Shown here: piece by piece, positions 1-11,640 of the stretch
How positions within the stretch are numbered: the stretch's first letter is position 1
How the letters are laid out: the number at the start of each line of letters is the position of its first letter
The notes under the pieces: model-generated
Told to the model about the DNA's origin: nothing
Seen by the model: the letters and a program-made list of their open reading frames with translations, nothing else
Database searches by the model: none
Program-made: the position numbers and the translations under genes
NCBI GenBank assembly: GCA_963585895.1
Contig: OY757939.1
Span: 31,148,430-31,212,429, forward strand
Direction of reading: 5' to 3'
Source: Sepioteuthis lessoniana
Taxonomy: Eukaryota > Mollusca > Cephalopoda > Myopsida > Loliginidae
DNA: 64,000 nt

Positions 1-1039
1 TTAGTCTTGTCAAATACATACATTTTGTTGCTAAAATTTACATATTTTGTCTTTTAACTGACTTCAGATGTAATGTTGGAATTGACTTATCTGTTTTCGT
101 CTCATAGTATGTTTTGTATTACATCCATGCAGATTATCTCAGTGGCTGGTCAAACCCAAATTAATGAGTATTCTATATTTTAACTACTTTGGCATCAAAA
201 AGGTTGTTTATTTAAGAATATAGGTTTTAGCTTGAAGATTTGGGGGTAGAATCTGATATGATATTGAAATAAAATTGTAATTTCAGATACCATTAGCTAA
301 AAACTCAAGGCAATTCAGCAATACTGATTTTTTTTTTGGGGGGGGGTCTTTTCTTTTCTTTTTTTTTTTTTTTTTTTTTTCAACAACCCCAAAATATGGC
401 AAAACTTTTGTTGGCAACTAAAATATATTCTATTTACAATAAAATAGAATGTTGAAACAATTTCAGATTTTACCTGCCCTGTCAGTAGGTCTTAGAACAT
501 GCTGACTATCTTTTGGAAAGGTATAATAGTTCTCCAAGAAGGTTTCAGTTTTGGAGACCTGGACTGCTCCTTCATTGCTATAATTCCCATGTCCACTCAC
601 ACCCAGAGTATTAATCTGTTAGGGTCACATCTATGCATCAAATTGATCTGTTTAAGAATTATTAGTATTTGATATACCAAAAAAAACAAAAATTAAGAAA
701 CGACTCTGCAAAATTGTAAATAAGAACATACAATGAATGCCATTCCCTAACTTGTAAGCATTAGATAACTCTAGATGGATTTGCATGCCATTAAAACCAA
801 TCAGACTTTGACATGCATGTACACAAGTTATCATTCCCTTGTTTTATTTTCAAACCTCAACTACTCATTGAAACTTGAGTTCTAATGTTTTTTTCCACTC
901 CTTTTATTTAGGATTTTCTTCCTTTAGGGAATAATGGAAAAAAAAACAAGGAAAGATAACTTATCAGAAAGTCAGATCATTTCAACATTCTATTCAGATT
1001 GTAAACAAGACATGAATCTAAAACCCATAAGTTTAGTTA
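1..1039. other. AT-rich non-coding DNA, no gene seen
   Basis: No open frame with a recognisable domain, no tRNA-like boxes and no clear repeat family were found. It contains a G run followed by a long T run near 340-380. It probably lies in an intron of the gene whose last exons are at 2176 and 7154. Confidence 0.5.
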
Positions 1040-1276
1040 AGTTGGCCAGCCCGAGTCAGACAACCCAAAGGCTCCCTTTTCAATAGCTACTAACACTGAA
1101 GTGTAAAGGAGGGAACTACTCCTTTCCCTGGATTACTCTTCCTTGTCCTTGATCTGAACCTTTTATAATGCTGATTGTTAAGCAAGGAGAAATCAAGTAC
1201 CATTTTTTGGTATGATTCTACCTGGGATTAAACTCTGGTCTTCTGGACCATTGGCGAACAATCTACACACTATAGA
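1040..1276 (-). mobile_element. tRNA-derived SINE, family C
   Basis: Read on the minus strand it has a tRNA-like head with a B-box-like segment (in the plus strand, near the 'gaccattggcgaac' end), then a body with 'TTGCTTAACAATCAGCATTATA' type sequence and an end close to 'GGTCGCCAACTT'. The same body recurs at 17795, 29405, 33343, 35286 and 45752, which defines the family. This copy is diverged and not expected to be active. Confidence 0.7.
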
Positions 1277-1404
1277 AAAATCAATATTTTTCAAACCTGA
1301 CAAATTGCTTTTGTAGGGATGGTCTTCTGAATGCTAAGCAACAAAAATCAATCTCTATCATTCATTTTCAGCCCATCAGACTCAGGGTGTCTCATTATGA
1401 TATA

Positions 1405-1944
1405 CAGGGGTCATTCAATAGATAAGGGGAATTTTGCCCCTGGAGTTGACAATAAGAAGCATTGTTTATAGTTGCACTTTTTTCAATGAAATCAAATAGT
1501 GATGAGTCCTTTCATATCTCAGAAGACTGTCAGCATAACCTTCTTTACTGACAACTTCACCTGGAACTTTTTCTTTACTTAAGAGTCAATATATTTTCAC
1601 TCTATGAACTATCTTTTCAACTCTGTCTTGTTTTGGCAAACTCATTCATAAACATTCTTTTGACTCAAACATACTTCTTTATACACATCATACTTTCTAT
1701 GTAAATTTCTCATGGTGTGCACTTCTCAGCCACCAGAAATTTGATCACATAACTCTATTCAAGCCTGGAACACTAATTTGCTGCCACTTTGAATTGCCTT
1801 TAAAAAAATATTTTTTAGATAAAAATAATTTTTACTGTAAACTAATTCCAAACAATACAAAGTTTATATTTATGGAAAGAAATACTGAATTTTTTTTCTT
1901 TAAAAAGAAAAAAAAATGTTCCCCTTATTCATTGAACACCCTTG
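1405..1944 (-). mobile_element. Decayed mariner-like element with terminal inverted repeats
   Basis: The two ends are imperfect inverted repeats of about 26 bases: CAGGGGTCATTCAATAGATA at 1405 and the complement of a matching sequence ending at 1944. TA dinucleotides lie close outside. Minus-strand translation gives broken pieces resembling the middle of a mariner (D,D34D) transposase, including the stretch around the first catalytic Asp. Frames are interrupted, and at 540 bases it is far below the roughly 1.3 kb of an intact mariner. A related copy is at 51078-51576. Confidence 0.65.
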
Positions 1945-2175
1945 CATATAGCTCATGTCTATACTGTATACCTTGAGGTGTTTTTAAATCTTTTCCATAT
2001 TTGCTGTGCATGATATTTGAAGTTATTAATAATGAACAATTACTCAAATATTTGGTAGTTTTTATTTTTACTGATTATCAATAGCTGCATTGTGTACGTG
2101 TATTTTTGGGGGTGGGAATTCAGTAATTTTTTATTTTTATAATATGAATCAAAACTATTTTTATTAAAATTTCAG

Positions 2176-2314
2176 TCGTTCAAGGTCCGAAAAATCTGAA
2201 CCGTCTCGGTATTATACCTCTGAGACACCTTGGCATGGTCTGCCCCGAGCACATCTCAGAGATTTAGAAACAAATGAAAATGGCAGCCGACTGGATCTGA
2301 CTAAAAATTCTAAC
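2176..2314 (+). CDS. Penultimate coding exon, C-terminal tail of an unidentified protein
   Basis: The exon is bounded by a TTTCAG acceptor (2171-2175) and a strong GTAAGT donor (2315-2320). Read with one leading base completing a codon, all 46 codons are open: a Ser/Arg/Glu-rich start, a central SRYYTSETPWHGLPRAHLRD and an end rich in Asn. It leaves in phase 0, exactly the phase needed by the exon at 7154. The composition suggests a cytoplasmic or linker tail. I do not recognise the family. Earlier exons must lie upstream of the window or are not recognisable. Confidence 0.6.
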
Positions 2315-2789
2315 GTAAGTCATTTTTAATTATTTGAAGAATTCTACATCTGTCCCATAATCATTGTCAAATTTAGTGGATGAAATTTATAGACAAATGT
2401 TACAACTGCTATGGGACAAATATATACCACACAAAGAAAAATTATTACTTTTTATAATGAAAATCATTAATTATTTCAATTAGCATATATACTCAATTAT
2501 CCAAGACTATTTGTTGACTTTAGCAGCATGAAATTATTGGTGTACCAGTTGGCATAGACCAACTATTTACTTACATGAAGTTTGTATATTACGCATGGTG
2601 CAACCCCATATAATTAAGCTAAAATCTAGGTCTTGGAAAGTTGCATGATATGTAAGTATATACAGTAGTTTTTGCTGATTCCCCACACCTTTCTTCAGCG
2701 CTCTCCCTGGTATACCTGTTGATATTATCAGATATAAATAGTATAGGGGTACTAATGCTAGGTGAACACAGTGTAGCAAGTTAGCACTG

Positions 2790-3640
2790 AGTGACAGGTT
2801 GACTAATGGTAGCAGAGAGTGTCATTCCCCTTGTGATAGTGTAATCAAGGAAATGGCATCCTGGCAAGCCTTAAAAATGCCACCCATTCTGGTTGACAAA
2901 AGCAACTATGGAGAATGGAAAAATGACCTTGAAATATGGGAGTTGTTCACAGACCTCAATGTGGAAAAACAAGGAGCAGCCATTTACCTCTCATTGACTG
3001 GACTAGCACGTGATTGTGTTAGAAATTTAAGCCATAAAGAAATGGGTACTGAAAATGGGATTTAAAACATATTAGAAATATTGGACTTTATCTATTCATT
3101 TATTTAAAAAAAATTTTTTTTAAAGATAAAAATACCTGTGTATACCTTGCATTTAAGGAATTTTACAACTATTACAGATCCCCTCAGAATGAGTATTACT
3201 AAAAAGTAAGATTTGAACATCTATACCACAAGTTATGGGTGTTTGACATAAAATGCCAGAGGGTATCCAAGTGTTCTTCCTGCTTACAGCAGCTAATGTA
3301 TGTGAAGAAAACGAACGCTTGGCACATGCTATGCATAATTCCATAACATATGAAAACATGAAAGACTGTCTACGTGAGATTTTCAGGATCCTGCTGCTTG
3401 TGGGGGGGGGGGAAGTAATGCCCCAGCAGTAAAATCAGTAAAACCTGTTTTTATGACAGACCATGAAAATACTCTACAAGTAAAAGGGTGTCCTGGATGT
3501 AAAACATTTGTGTTGTACAAGTTATTCCTATTCATTTAAAATGTATAATTATCAGATTGGCCTTGATGGAAGAGTGTTGAAGTGTTTTAAATGCAACTCA
3601 ATGAAACACCTCACTAGGTACTACAATTACTGACCACCCA
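2790..3640 (+). pseudogene. copia-type retrotransposon, gag region (broken)
   Basis: Translation from about 2800 reads as a copia-type Gag: a start with SNYGEWKNDLEIWELFTDLN, then further matching stretches in shifted frames. It reaches a zinc-knuckle-like CFKCN...H motif near 3590 whose last Cys is replaced by Tyr. At 2807-2817 the sequence TGGTAGCAGAG resembles the initiator-methionine tRNA primer binding site used by many copia elements. Stops and frameshifts interrupt it. The element lies in the last intron of the 2176/7154 gene. Confidence 0.7.
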
Positions 3641-3927
3641 AAGAGGTTCAAAATGAAAATATATATATTATGCTGCTTTCCACTGAAATTCTTATTTTAG
3701 TGAAGGAAGTACTGGATATGGGTAGACTAGATAGCACCTGTACCAGAACTGTTATGGGTACACTGTGGCTAAATGCTTTTCTGGATGTATTGACAGAATC
3801 TGATAAAACTCAAATAACCTATTCATCATCTAACACAAAATTTCATATTGGGGATGGTGTTGAAGTCAAATCTGTAAAGGTGAAGGTTCCAGCTTTTATT
3901 GGCAGCAAGAAGCAATATTCAAGCTAA
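3641..3927 (+). pseudogene. copia-type aspartic protease region (altered active site)
   Basis: An open stretch contains MGRLDSTCTRTVMG followed by WLNAFLDVLTESDK and FHIGDGVEVKSVKV. This is the order seen in copia protease: catalytic D-S/T-G, a WL(D/N) helix, then the FG(D)G loop. The usual DSG or DSA triad reads DST, so the product would probably be inactive. It follows the gag segment in the same direction. Confidence 0.7.
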
Positions 3928-5000
3928 TATTGTTAATAAAATTCCATTACCCCTGAATGGAACTTCAATCTAAGAGAGCAAAGCTCTTAAATTTTTCAAA
4001 GGACTTGGCATGGAATTTGATGAATCTATAAAATTAATGCACACATCAACTGGCAACTAGTGTATATCATTTACACACATGCTCCTCACAAATAATAACC
4101 TGAAAATATTTGTTTTATACACATCTGCCATTAAAAGTTTAAGTGTTACTGAAAAAAAAAAAGAGCTACCAAGTTACATAGACAATTTGCCCATGCATCG
4201 AAAGAGAAACTTTATTAACTTGTCAAGGAAAATAAACATTTTGATGATTAGGAATTTTTTTAAATGATTGAAGAATGCTGCAATTCTTGTGATATATGCA
4301 TGAAATTTAAACATCCTTTGTTGCATCTCATTGTTGGATTACCTCTCGCAAGCAAACTCAATCAAGTAGTTTGGATCTAAAGGAACATGTGCACAATGAG
4401 TCTTGGATTTTTCATTTGATTGACTCTGTGACAAGGCAGTTGGCAGCTTGTATAATAAAAAAAAAAAAATCATGAAACAATTATAGAAAAAAATTTATAG
4501 TATGTGGATAACATATTTTGATGCTCCTCATAAATTTCTGAGTGATAATGGTGGGAAATTTTCAAATGAGTTACAGAAAAATGAATGAAAAATTAAATGT
4601 GCTAACCCTAACAACTGCTGCTGAATCTCCATTTAGTAATGGAATGGTTGAAAGGCCTAATTCGATACTTGGTGAAACTTTCATAAAAAACACTTAAAGA
4701 GGAAAAATGTAAACCAGAAATAGCCCTTGCTTGGGCTGTAAGTGCAAAAAAACTCATTACAAAATTTTGGTGGATTTAGTCCTAACCAACTTGTGTTTGG
4801 TTTTAACCCTAACCTCCCCCCTGTTTTGATGGATAAACTACCTACATTGGAGGGTACAACCTCTTCTGATATTGTTCAGCGGAATATGAATGCCATGCAC
4901 ATATCAAGACAAAATTTCATTGCTGCAGAAACCAGTGAGAAAATTAGACTAACATTAAGACATAAAGTACATGCTTACTTAGATATATGTTAATGGTGAG
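3928..5000 (+). pseudogene. copia-type integrase region (heavily decayed)
   Basis: Fragments of the integrase core can be followed through many stops, including a segment near 4540-4660 resembling 'F.SDNGG.F...' and 'E.P.SNGM.ER'. An open tail follows at 4742-4990 with QNFGGFSPNQLVFGFNPNLP, typical of the integrase C-terminal side. There is no intact DDE core. Confidence 0.6.
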
Positions 5001-6562
5001 AGTGTATTATTTAAGAAAAGATTTCAAAAGTTGGAAAGGGTCCTGCTGTAGTACTTGGATAGGATGGTCTATTTGTATTGATTAGACATGATGAAGCCCA
5101 TCATAGATACATCCCTGTCAACTGATGAAAATAAAAGATACTGGAAGGCATGGACTAGTACCAGAATGTAAGCAAGGACATATACAAGACAATGTTCACA
5201 AAGGATATTCGAAGCAGTTGCAGATTATGATTCTTACACTCAAAATACTCAAGAATTTGTGGGGAAGGTGATATCCAATGAAGAGGGGGCTACTAATGAG
5301 GAGGAAATTGTGCCAAACTTGCTCAAAGTGAATTCAATTAAACCAAAAAGAAATTTTTTGTGAAATTCAAGCTTGAAGATGAATTGAAACGGGCTAAAGT
5401 GTTAAGTGAACAACCAAAATGGTCAGAAAAATATAAGAATTGGATTAATGTGAATGTTGTTAGGAAGAATTAAGATGTGTTTATTGGGACAAAATGGAAC
5501 ATTGAAATGAATTACCATATCCTGAAAGTACAGTTCTATTGACAGGTGATCAGGAACTATCAGAGGAGGTTATAGATACCAGACAAAAAGAATTGGAAAA
5601 TTTAAGTACAAATGATGTTTATGAAGCTGTTCCTTTTGAGAATCAGAAAAAAATACCTTCATGTTGGATAATTACAGAGAAATTTCAAAATGGAGCAAGG
5701 AAAGTTAAAGCCTGTTTGGTAGTGAGGGGGTTTGAAGAGGATATGAGGAATCTTAGAAAAGATCCCCCCACCTGTAGTAGAGGATGTTTACACTTAGTAT
5801 TTTCAATTGCTGCAACAATGTTTTGGGAATTGCAATCAATTGATATAACTTATGCCTTTTTACAAGAAGTTTCCCCTTCTAGGGAAATTTTCCTACAACC
5901 CTCATCTGATGTATGTCCTGGTTCTTTTGTCTGGAACCTTAAGTGTATATATGGACTTAATGATGCACCAAGATTCTGGTATCATAGAATTAAGCAGGAG
6001 TTGATAGCTTTAGAGAGGGATAATAAGTGCTTATGACTGCAGTGTTTATGTGGCATGATGGGGGTGGATCCCTTATTGGTATACTCGTGAGTCATGTTGA
6101 TGACTTTGCCTTTTGTGGAACTGAATTATTCCATGTAAATTTGCAAACTTAAAAATAAATTTGCAAACTTAAAATAAATTTGCAAACTTAAAAATAAATG
6201 TTCAAAGTAAACACTCTTGATATTGGATCATTCAAGTATTTGGGTCTCAAACTAATGCTAACAAATGAGGATGTTCAAATACATCAAAATTTATACATCC
6301 CTACATCTCCTATTAATATTGACTTGCATAGACACATGAATAGTTTGGCTAAATTGACATTAAAAAAAAAAAGCTGAACTAAAAATGTTAAGTAGTCAAA
6401 TGATGTGGGTGACATCACTGACAAGACCTGATATGAGTTTTAAGACTTGTGTAATGAGCAATATGGGGGAAAAAATTCTACTGTGAAAATGCTCCAAGAA
6501 GCAAATAAAGCAATGTTAAAATTCTGGTCAATGCCAGTAAAACTAAATTCCCTAAATCTTGG
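5001..6562 (+). pseudogene. copia-type reverse transcriptase and RNase H start (broken)
   Basis: The best preserved part of the element. An open run at 5539-6036 has the RVT_2 hallmarks KARLVVRGFEE-like (here KACLVVRGFEE), SIDITYAFLQ and KCIYGLNDAPRFWYHRI. The catalytic pair follows after a frameshift as SHVDDFAFCG near 6090. RNase H-side sequence (FKYLGLKL ... TRPDMSF) continues to about 6550. A short triple direct repeat (AAATTTGCAAACTTA, 6136-6199) interrupts it. No 3' LTR is evident; a SINE follows at once. Confidence 0.75.
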
Positions 6563-6779
6563 TGGCTCAGTTGGCTGGGGTTGTAGAATACACTGACTGC
6601 ATCTCTGCAGAGAGATAAGTGTCCTGGATATGACATTAAACAATCTGATGGTGAGGTTCCAGTAATGCTGGAACTTTGGGAAATGCGGAGTACCCCTTCA
6701 TTGCCATTGCTCCCCGGTGTACTCTGCTCTGGAGTGGCAGCACCTAATAGGGTCCTATCTATGGTTTAAATAGAACTAG
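6563..6779 (+). mobile_element. SINE family A, head and body, 3' truncated
   Basis: Begins with CAGTTGGCTGGGGTTGTAGA, the family A head, and runs through the conserved GATGGTGAGGTTCCAGTAAT and GGGTCCTATCTATGG blocks. It stops before the tail. It abuts the end of the copia RNase H remnant. The repeat is the commonest in the window. Confidence 0.8.
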
Positions 6780-6991
6780 ATAGAAAATTTTGGCTAGTAC
6801 CCAAAATGACATGACTACCCACTGCTTACTATTGACTGCTCTCTGCTCAGGGTTGGAAACTTCTGTTATATTTTTCGGACGTCTATGTATGCTTCTTACA
6901 CAATTCATATGGCATTTCTAATGTCTTTTGTTTGCCTTAAGACACAGCTGTACATTCTGTTTTGAAATCCACAAACTAACTGGCCTGTCAA

Positions 6992-6993
6992 AG

Positions 6994-7050
<57 letters not shown>
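6992..7050 (+). repeat. (TCTG)n/(TC)n microsatellite
   Basis: A TCTG tetranucleotide run passes directly into a TC dinucleotide run. It lies about 100 bases before the acceptor of the exon at 7154. Confidence 0.9.
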
Positions 7051-7054
<4 letters not shown>

Positions 7055-7153
7055 CCATTTTTTTTTCTTTAGATTTTTCTTTTTTAATTTTATTTTTTTG
7101 TCTGTCTTGTATATAATGCTTTTTAAAACCTCATTTTTTTCTCTCCCATCTAG

Positions 7154-7225
7154 CAATATGACAGTCTGCCAGGAATGTTGAATCCTGCTTTTGATCCTGA
7201 CGACACCAGTGTCAATAGGTGCTAA
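7154..7225 (+). CDS. Last coding exon of the gene at 2176, with stop codon
   Basis: It follows a pyrimidine-rich tract and CATCTAG acceptor (7147-7153). In phase 0 it encodes QYDSLPGMLNPAFDPDDTSV then NRC and TAA at 7223-7225. It contains an NPAF (NPxF-type) motif of the kind bound by endocytic or PTB adaptors and acidic DPDD, consistent with a cytoplasmic tail. Joined to the previous exon it gives a reading frame of about 69 residues without a stop. Function is not known. Confidence 0.6.
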   Translation, partial: QYDSLPGMLNPAFDPDDTSVNRC

Positions 7226-7982
7226 ACACCAACAAACGAAGATTGAACACTGATAAGCCAAACACTAACTGTGAAATTTTATTTTTCTATTTGAATCACC
7301 AAAAGTTTAAACTTTCCACTTCAAACTTGTTAATACAAGAAATATCTTGAAACAGATCCCATTGACTCAATTTCAGGCCCAACAAGTGAAACAATTGTCT
7401 GCAGTTGATACTGTTACGAAAAGCTTAACTATTTTTTTTTTTTTTTTAAAATCTTTATTTTTTATTTTATTTTTCATTTTATTTTAAAAACATTTTTAAG
7501 CTTTTTCTATTAAAAAAAAACAAATATTGCAAAGATTCAGATAACTCAAACATAAGAATAGTATTCTCATGTTGAAGTGGAAAAAAGTTAAAAATTTTTA
7601 ACTCGAATTTTAAAACCAATTTGCTATGTGATTATTGGATATTTGTTTTCTATATTGTAAATGTTTTTGATTTATAGAAGTTTTTTTTTTTTTCCATATA
7701 TATGGTATCATTTGAAAGTTGAATTTGATGATGCTATTTTGGATTATATAAAGAAATTATTTGTTTTATCAATTTTTTTGTTGCTTGGCAACATTACATC
7801 AAACATTCCATCAAAATTCTTATCACTTAGTTATCAAAATCAGGGTTTTTTTATTTACATTTTTTAACTTTTTAATTTTGAGTTCAATATTTTCAGAATT
7901 TGATTTATTATCTGTTCAACAGTCTATATAAAATAAAAAATTCCGAAATGTTTATCTATTTGCAGGAATCTGCCAGTTTGGG
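7226..7982 (+). other. Probable 3' UTR and downstream AT-rich DNA
   Basis: Follows the stop codon at 7225. It is AT-rich with poly-T and poly-A runs. An AATAAA at about 7932 could serve as a poly(A) signal, but the assembly gap begins 50 bases later, so the transcript end cannot be fixed. Confidence 0.35.
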
Positions 7983-8182
7983 NNNNNNNNNNNNNNNNNN
8001 NNNNNNNNNNNNNNNNNNNNNNNNNNNNNNNNNNNNNNNNNNNNNNNNNNNNNNNNNNNNNNNNNNNNNNNNNNNNNNNNNNNNNNNNNNNNNNNNNNNN
8101 NNNNNNNNNNNNNNNNNNNNNNNNNNNNNNNNNNNNNNNNNNNNNNNNNNNNNNNNNNNNNNNNNNNNNNNNNNNNNNNNNN
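7983..8182. other. Assembly gap of 200 N
   Basis: 200 undetermined bases, most likely a fixed-size scaffolding gap. Apparent reading frames across it are meaningless. Confidence 0.99.
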
Positions 8183-8311
8183 CCCTATTTTCTCTTTCCA
8201 ATGTCATTTGTTTGTATATATCATCTCAGCTGATTTAATTTCTTTTGTCATTCACGTAATTAAGAACTTTGGCATTTCCTTACTGTTAATTATTTTCTAT
8301 TGGTACATCCA

Positions 8312-8340
8312 AGATAGATAGATAGATAGATAGATAGATA
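8312..8340 (+). repeat. (GATA)n microsatellite
   Basis: Uninterrupted AGAT repeats. Confidence 0.95.
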
Positions 8341-8624
8341 CTAGGGAATACTGCAAAGGTTCTTCGTCTCGCCAAGAAAGATGTAACCAAAGCCATAAAA
8401 CGTGTATGACTGTCTATATTTCTGAGATGAGGTATTATGTACATTTTTTACATTTTTCGGACTATTGTTCTCATCCCAATAATAACAACAAATTTGCAAT
8501 ATGAGCTCTGGTAAAAAAATATGCAATGATAACAGCAACATTGCAATATGAGCACTGGTAAAATTGGTTGCTGAAGACATTAGGTTTATAATACCCAGAA
8601 ATTCATACACAGATGTTCTCAAAG

Positions 8625-8890
8625 ACACATGGCATAGTAGATAAAGGCGTTGGTTAGATCGAGTGTCATACCCAAAAGAGTGAGCGTTCAATACCCGGTG
8701 AAGGCAGTGAAGAACTTTCAGACGGGAAATTTACATAAGATAACTGACATTTATAAAATATGGCTCGGTGGGCGAAATAAAGAGTTAAGTTCTACATTCC
8801 AACCATCCGAAGGAGTGTACAACGACCGAAACGTTGTAATAAAAATGGCAACAATAGTTCGAATAATGAACATTTTTTTATTGGCTCATC
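8625..8890 (+). mobile_element. tRNA-like SINE, separate family
   Basis: An A-box-like TGGCATAGTAGATAAAGG near 8630 is followed by a B-box-like GCGTTCAATACCC near 8685, about the spacing of a tRNA. The body ends near a CGAAACGTTGTAATAAAAA motif (8829-8846) that is typical of several metazoan short retroelements. Only one copy is visible here, so the limits are approximate. Confidence 0.5.
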
Positions 8891-8930
8891 AATTCTCATG
8901 TCTTTTTACCCCTTCCAAAATAAATTTTTA

Positions 8931-9350
8931 AAAGAATGTAATTTCATTCTTGGTCAGTCAGATAAGGTTGCAGTAAGCAAACGATATCCCGCTGAAATCA
9001 TTACAGACGAAGACTATGCTGATGATCAAGCGCTTCTGATAAATACACCAGCCCAAGCAGAATCCCTTCTGCATAGACTAGGAACCATCTCCACTCAAAG
9101 TGGCTAGCCTCTAAAATTGACCAATTCACATACCTCGGCAGCAGCATCTCATCTACCGAAAGTGATAACATGCTCCTTGCAAACACGTGGAATGCTGTTG
9201 AGAGGCTATCGATCATATGGAAATCTGGTCAATCAGATAAAATAAAAAGGGATTTCTTCCATGCTGTATCGATGTTCATAGTACGATATAAATGTTACAT
9301 ATGGACGCCAACAAAACACATTGAGAAAAATCTAGATAAGAACTTCATAA
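8931..9350 (+). pseudogene. LINE fragment (RTE-like), reverse transcriptase with YADD and thumb
   Basis: A frame encodes EIITDEDYADDQALLINTPA, which carries the catalytic YADD motif. After an internal deletion come FTYLGSSISSTESD, RLSIIWKSGQSDKIKRDFFH and a YIWTPTKHIEK segment. This order matches the end of the RT domain and thumb of a LINE family with other pieces at 11118, 12148, 21775, 34733 and 44046. It is truncated at both ends and broken by stops. Confidence 0.75.
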
Positions 9351-9597
9351 GAAATGAACACGACGACACGAGTTCAAATCCTGGACGAGACCGATCGCAT
9401 TTTCACATAGCACTAATACCCTTGGGAAAGGTATGAATCCAATAATTCTCCCTCCAGCTATGGGTAAATAGTAGGGTAGACTGGGTTCTTCAACAACTAG
9501 TCTGGAAGGAAAGCTCTGAATTCAAACCTGTTAAACTCCGCTTAAAAATTGACCTTGATCATATCCTGCCCGAGCAGAGGGGTTGGTAAATATGAAT
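9351..9597 (+). mobile_element. SINE family B1, head truncated
   Basis: Starts inside the tRNA-like head at GACACGAGTTCAAATCCTGG (B box) and runs through CTTGGGAAAGGTATGAATCC, CAGCTATGGGTAAATAGTAG and the end block CCTGCCCGAGC...GGGGTTGGTAAATA. It is fused to the LINE fragment before it. Confidence 0.8.
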
Positions 9598-9660
9598 ATT
9601 CTAACTCCAATAAACATATGAAGGTGAGCATAAAAGTTCATATTTAAAAAAAAAAAAAAT

Positions 9661-9894
9661 GGAGGTGCCTGTGGTGTGATGGTTATCGTCGTAGGAAATG
9701 GACACGGCGACACGAGTTCAAATCCTGGCAGAGACTAATTGCATTTCCCATAGCACTAATACCTTGGGAAAGGTATGAATCCAACATACTCTCTCCAGCT
9801 ATGGGTAAAATAGTAAACAGACTGGGCTGTTTAGCCTTATTGTTGCTACCGGTCAAGGTGAAGGAAAATTCTTATTTCAAACCGTTTAAACCCC

Positions 9895-9895
<1 letters not shown>
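9661..9895 (+). mobile_element. SINE family B1
   Basis: The head GGTGCCTGTGGTGTGATGGT (A-box region) and GAGTTCAAATCCTGG (B box) are both present, so the RNA polymerase III promoter is tRNA-like. The body is as in the copy just upstream. It ends in the TA microsatellite at 9896 instead of the usual tail. Confidence 0.8.
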
Positions 9896-9955
<60 letters not shown>

Positions 9956-9989
9956 TTGTGTATATATATATATATATATAATATATTTG

Positions 9990-10020
<31 letters not shown>

Positions 10021-10160
10021 ATGTATATGTATATATAAAATACATTTGTATATATATATGTACGTGTATATATATATGTATATAAAAATATATTTGTATA
10101 TATATATATGTGTATATATATGTATATTGTATGTATGTATGCAATATGTATGTATGTATG

Positions 10161-10203
<43 letters not shown>

Positions 10204-10231
10204 GTATGTATATGTATATATATATGTGTGC

Positions 10232-10297
<66 letters not shown>
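9896..10297 (+). repeat. Compound TA/TG microsatellite
   Basis: A 400-base tract of (TA)n with TATG/TGTA interruptions. Long Tyr/Ile reading frames on both strands here are artefacts of the repeat. Confidence 0.95.
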
Positions 10298-10299
<2 letters not shown>

Positions 10300-11117
10300 A
10301 GAATTCTTTTTCCATAAATGTAAACTTTACAGTGTTTGGAATAAGTCTATTGCAAAATTTATTTGAATCTCACAGGGACTTTAATTTCAATCGTGCATTA
10401 GTTTCCTTCCGTATGAACTTAAAAGATAAACAAAATGCTTGAAAAATTAGAAAATAAAAAAAAATAAAGAGAGAATAAATAAAGTACAACCCTGCAGCGT
10501 ACGAGTGTTCATTGAAAATTGATTGTGAAAAAGTACTGAGATGTGATGTGCCACATATTGTAGAATGTAATACTTTTGATGCATGTGAGATGGGTTGATC
10601 ATCTCTTCTGTAACTAATCACCTGCTTACAAAGAAAACAGAAATAATTAGACGGTGACAACCGAGATTTGTACCCAGTTTAAAAATAAAATAAAATAAAA
10701 TAAATAAGGGAGGTAACCTAACGCTTATAACAGCCTACATTGATTGCAAATTGAAAAAAAAAACTTTTTTTTCCACATTTTTTATGCATAGAAAATTTCT
10801 GAAATCTATTTTTCAAGTGTTTTCATTTCTGTGCTATTCAATACGCCCAATTGTGGGAACAACTGCAGATTTTCTTTATAATTGACGCCTCAAGGCGATA
10901 GCTTGTCGTAATAATATTGATATTCGCTATGCTTCCAGAGATTCTGGTTCTCGGAAAGTAAAGCTCAGTGGGAGAGCTGGGTTGTAACATTTTCGAGGAG
11001 AGAAATTATATCTTAGATATCTTATAATCTACAGTTCCCCATCTTTTTCTAAGTCCTAGGAGATTGTTCTGAGTGCTCCGACAATAATTGATATTACTGT
11101 TACCTTTATATTCCACA
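10298..11117. other. Unassigned AT-rich DNA
   Basis: No domain, no tRNA-like boxes and no family seen elsewhere in the window. It contains an (AAAAT)n stretch near 10681-10706. Confidence 0.4.
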
Positions 11118-11302
11118 ACTAAAAAAAAAAACAGTAGAAGCACTACTTTATGGTTAATTTACTTGGATTCTAATGAAATGCCCGAAGAAAAGCTTAATAT
11201 GAACTGCACAAGGATGCGGTGTGCTGTTTTTATAAAATCCTAGAAGTAGACTCTTGCAAAACAGCTGCTGTACGGGCACTTACGTACCATCTCACCAATC
11301 AT
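11118..11302 (+). pseudogene. LINE fragment (RTE-like), thumb region
   Basis: Translated in pieces it gives EEKLNMNCTRM, a Cys-Ala-Val segment and AKQLLYGHLRTISPIIEK, matching the family at 34733 and 44046. It is degenerate with frameshifts. Confidence 0.65.
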
Positions 11303-11309
11303 TGAAAAA

Positions 11310-11639
11310 GGTTTGGTTTTATGAGATATCAACCACTGTAGGCTATTTAATGCCAAGTTCATTTTTATACAGAAAAATATTCAAACAATTCAGTTTAGCA
11401 TAAGTAAAGTTTTTGTTTACACACAGTTAAATGTAAAAACAGTTCTATTTCAAACAATTCAGTGTAGAATAAACAAACTGTTTAATTGTATTTAGCGTAA
11501 GTACAGTTTCAATGTTTCTATTTCAAACAATTCAGTTTAGCATAAGTACACAGTCTAGTTATATTTAACTCTATAAAAAGGACCCTAGAAGGTACTACCA
11601 CTCTGGGCCAGAGTGGACCTGGGAGCGATAGCAATAAAG
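11310..11639 (-). mobile_element. SINE family A, 5' truncated
   Basis: On the plus strand it begins with the inverted tail (GGTTTGGTTTTATGAGATAT ... TTTAATGCCAA), continues through the TTCAAACAATTCAGTTTAGC repeats and ends inside the GGACCTGGGAGCGATAGCAA block. It lies head-to-tail against the next copy. Confidence 0.8.
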
Positions 11640-11640
11640 A

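Noticed and set aside
5539-6036. Functional reverse transcriptase gene
   Set aside because: Open for 165 codons but preceded and followed by frameshifts, and gag, protease and integrase are all broken.
7900-8238. Reading frames crossing the N block
   Set aside because: The sequence is unknown there.
9872-10442. Long Tyr/Ile-rich reading frames on both strands
   Set aside because: They are translations of (TA)n/(TG)n and end in non-coding DNA.
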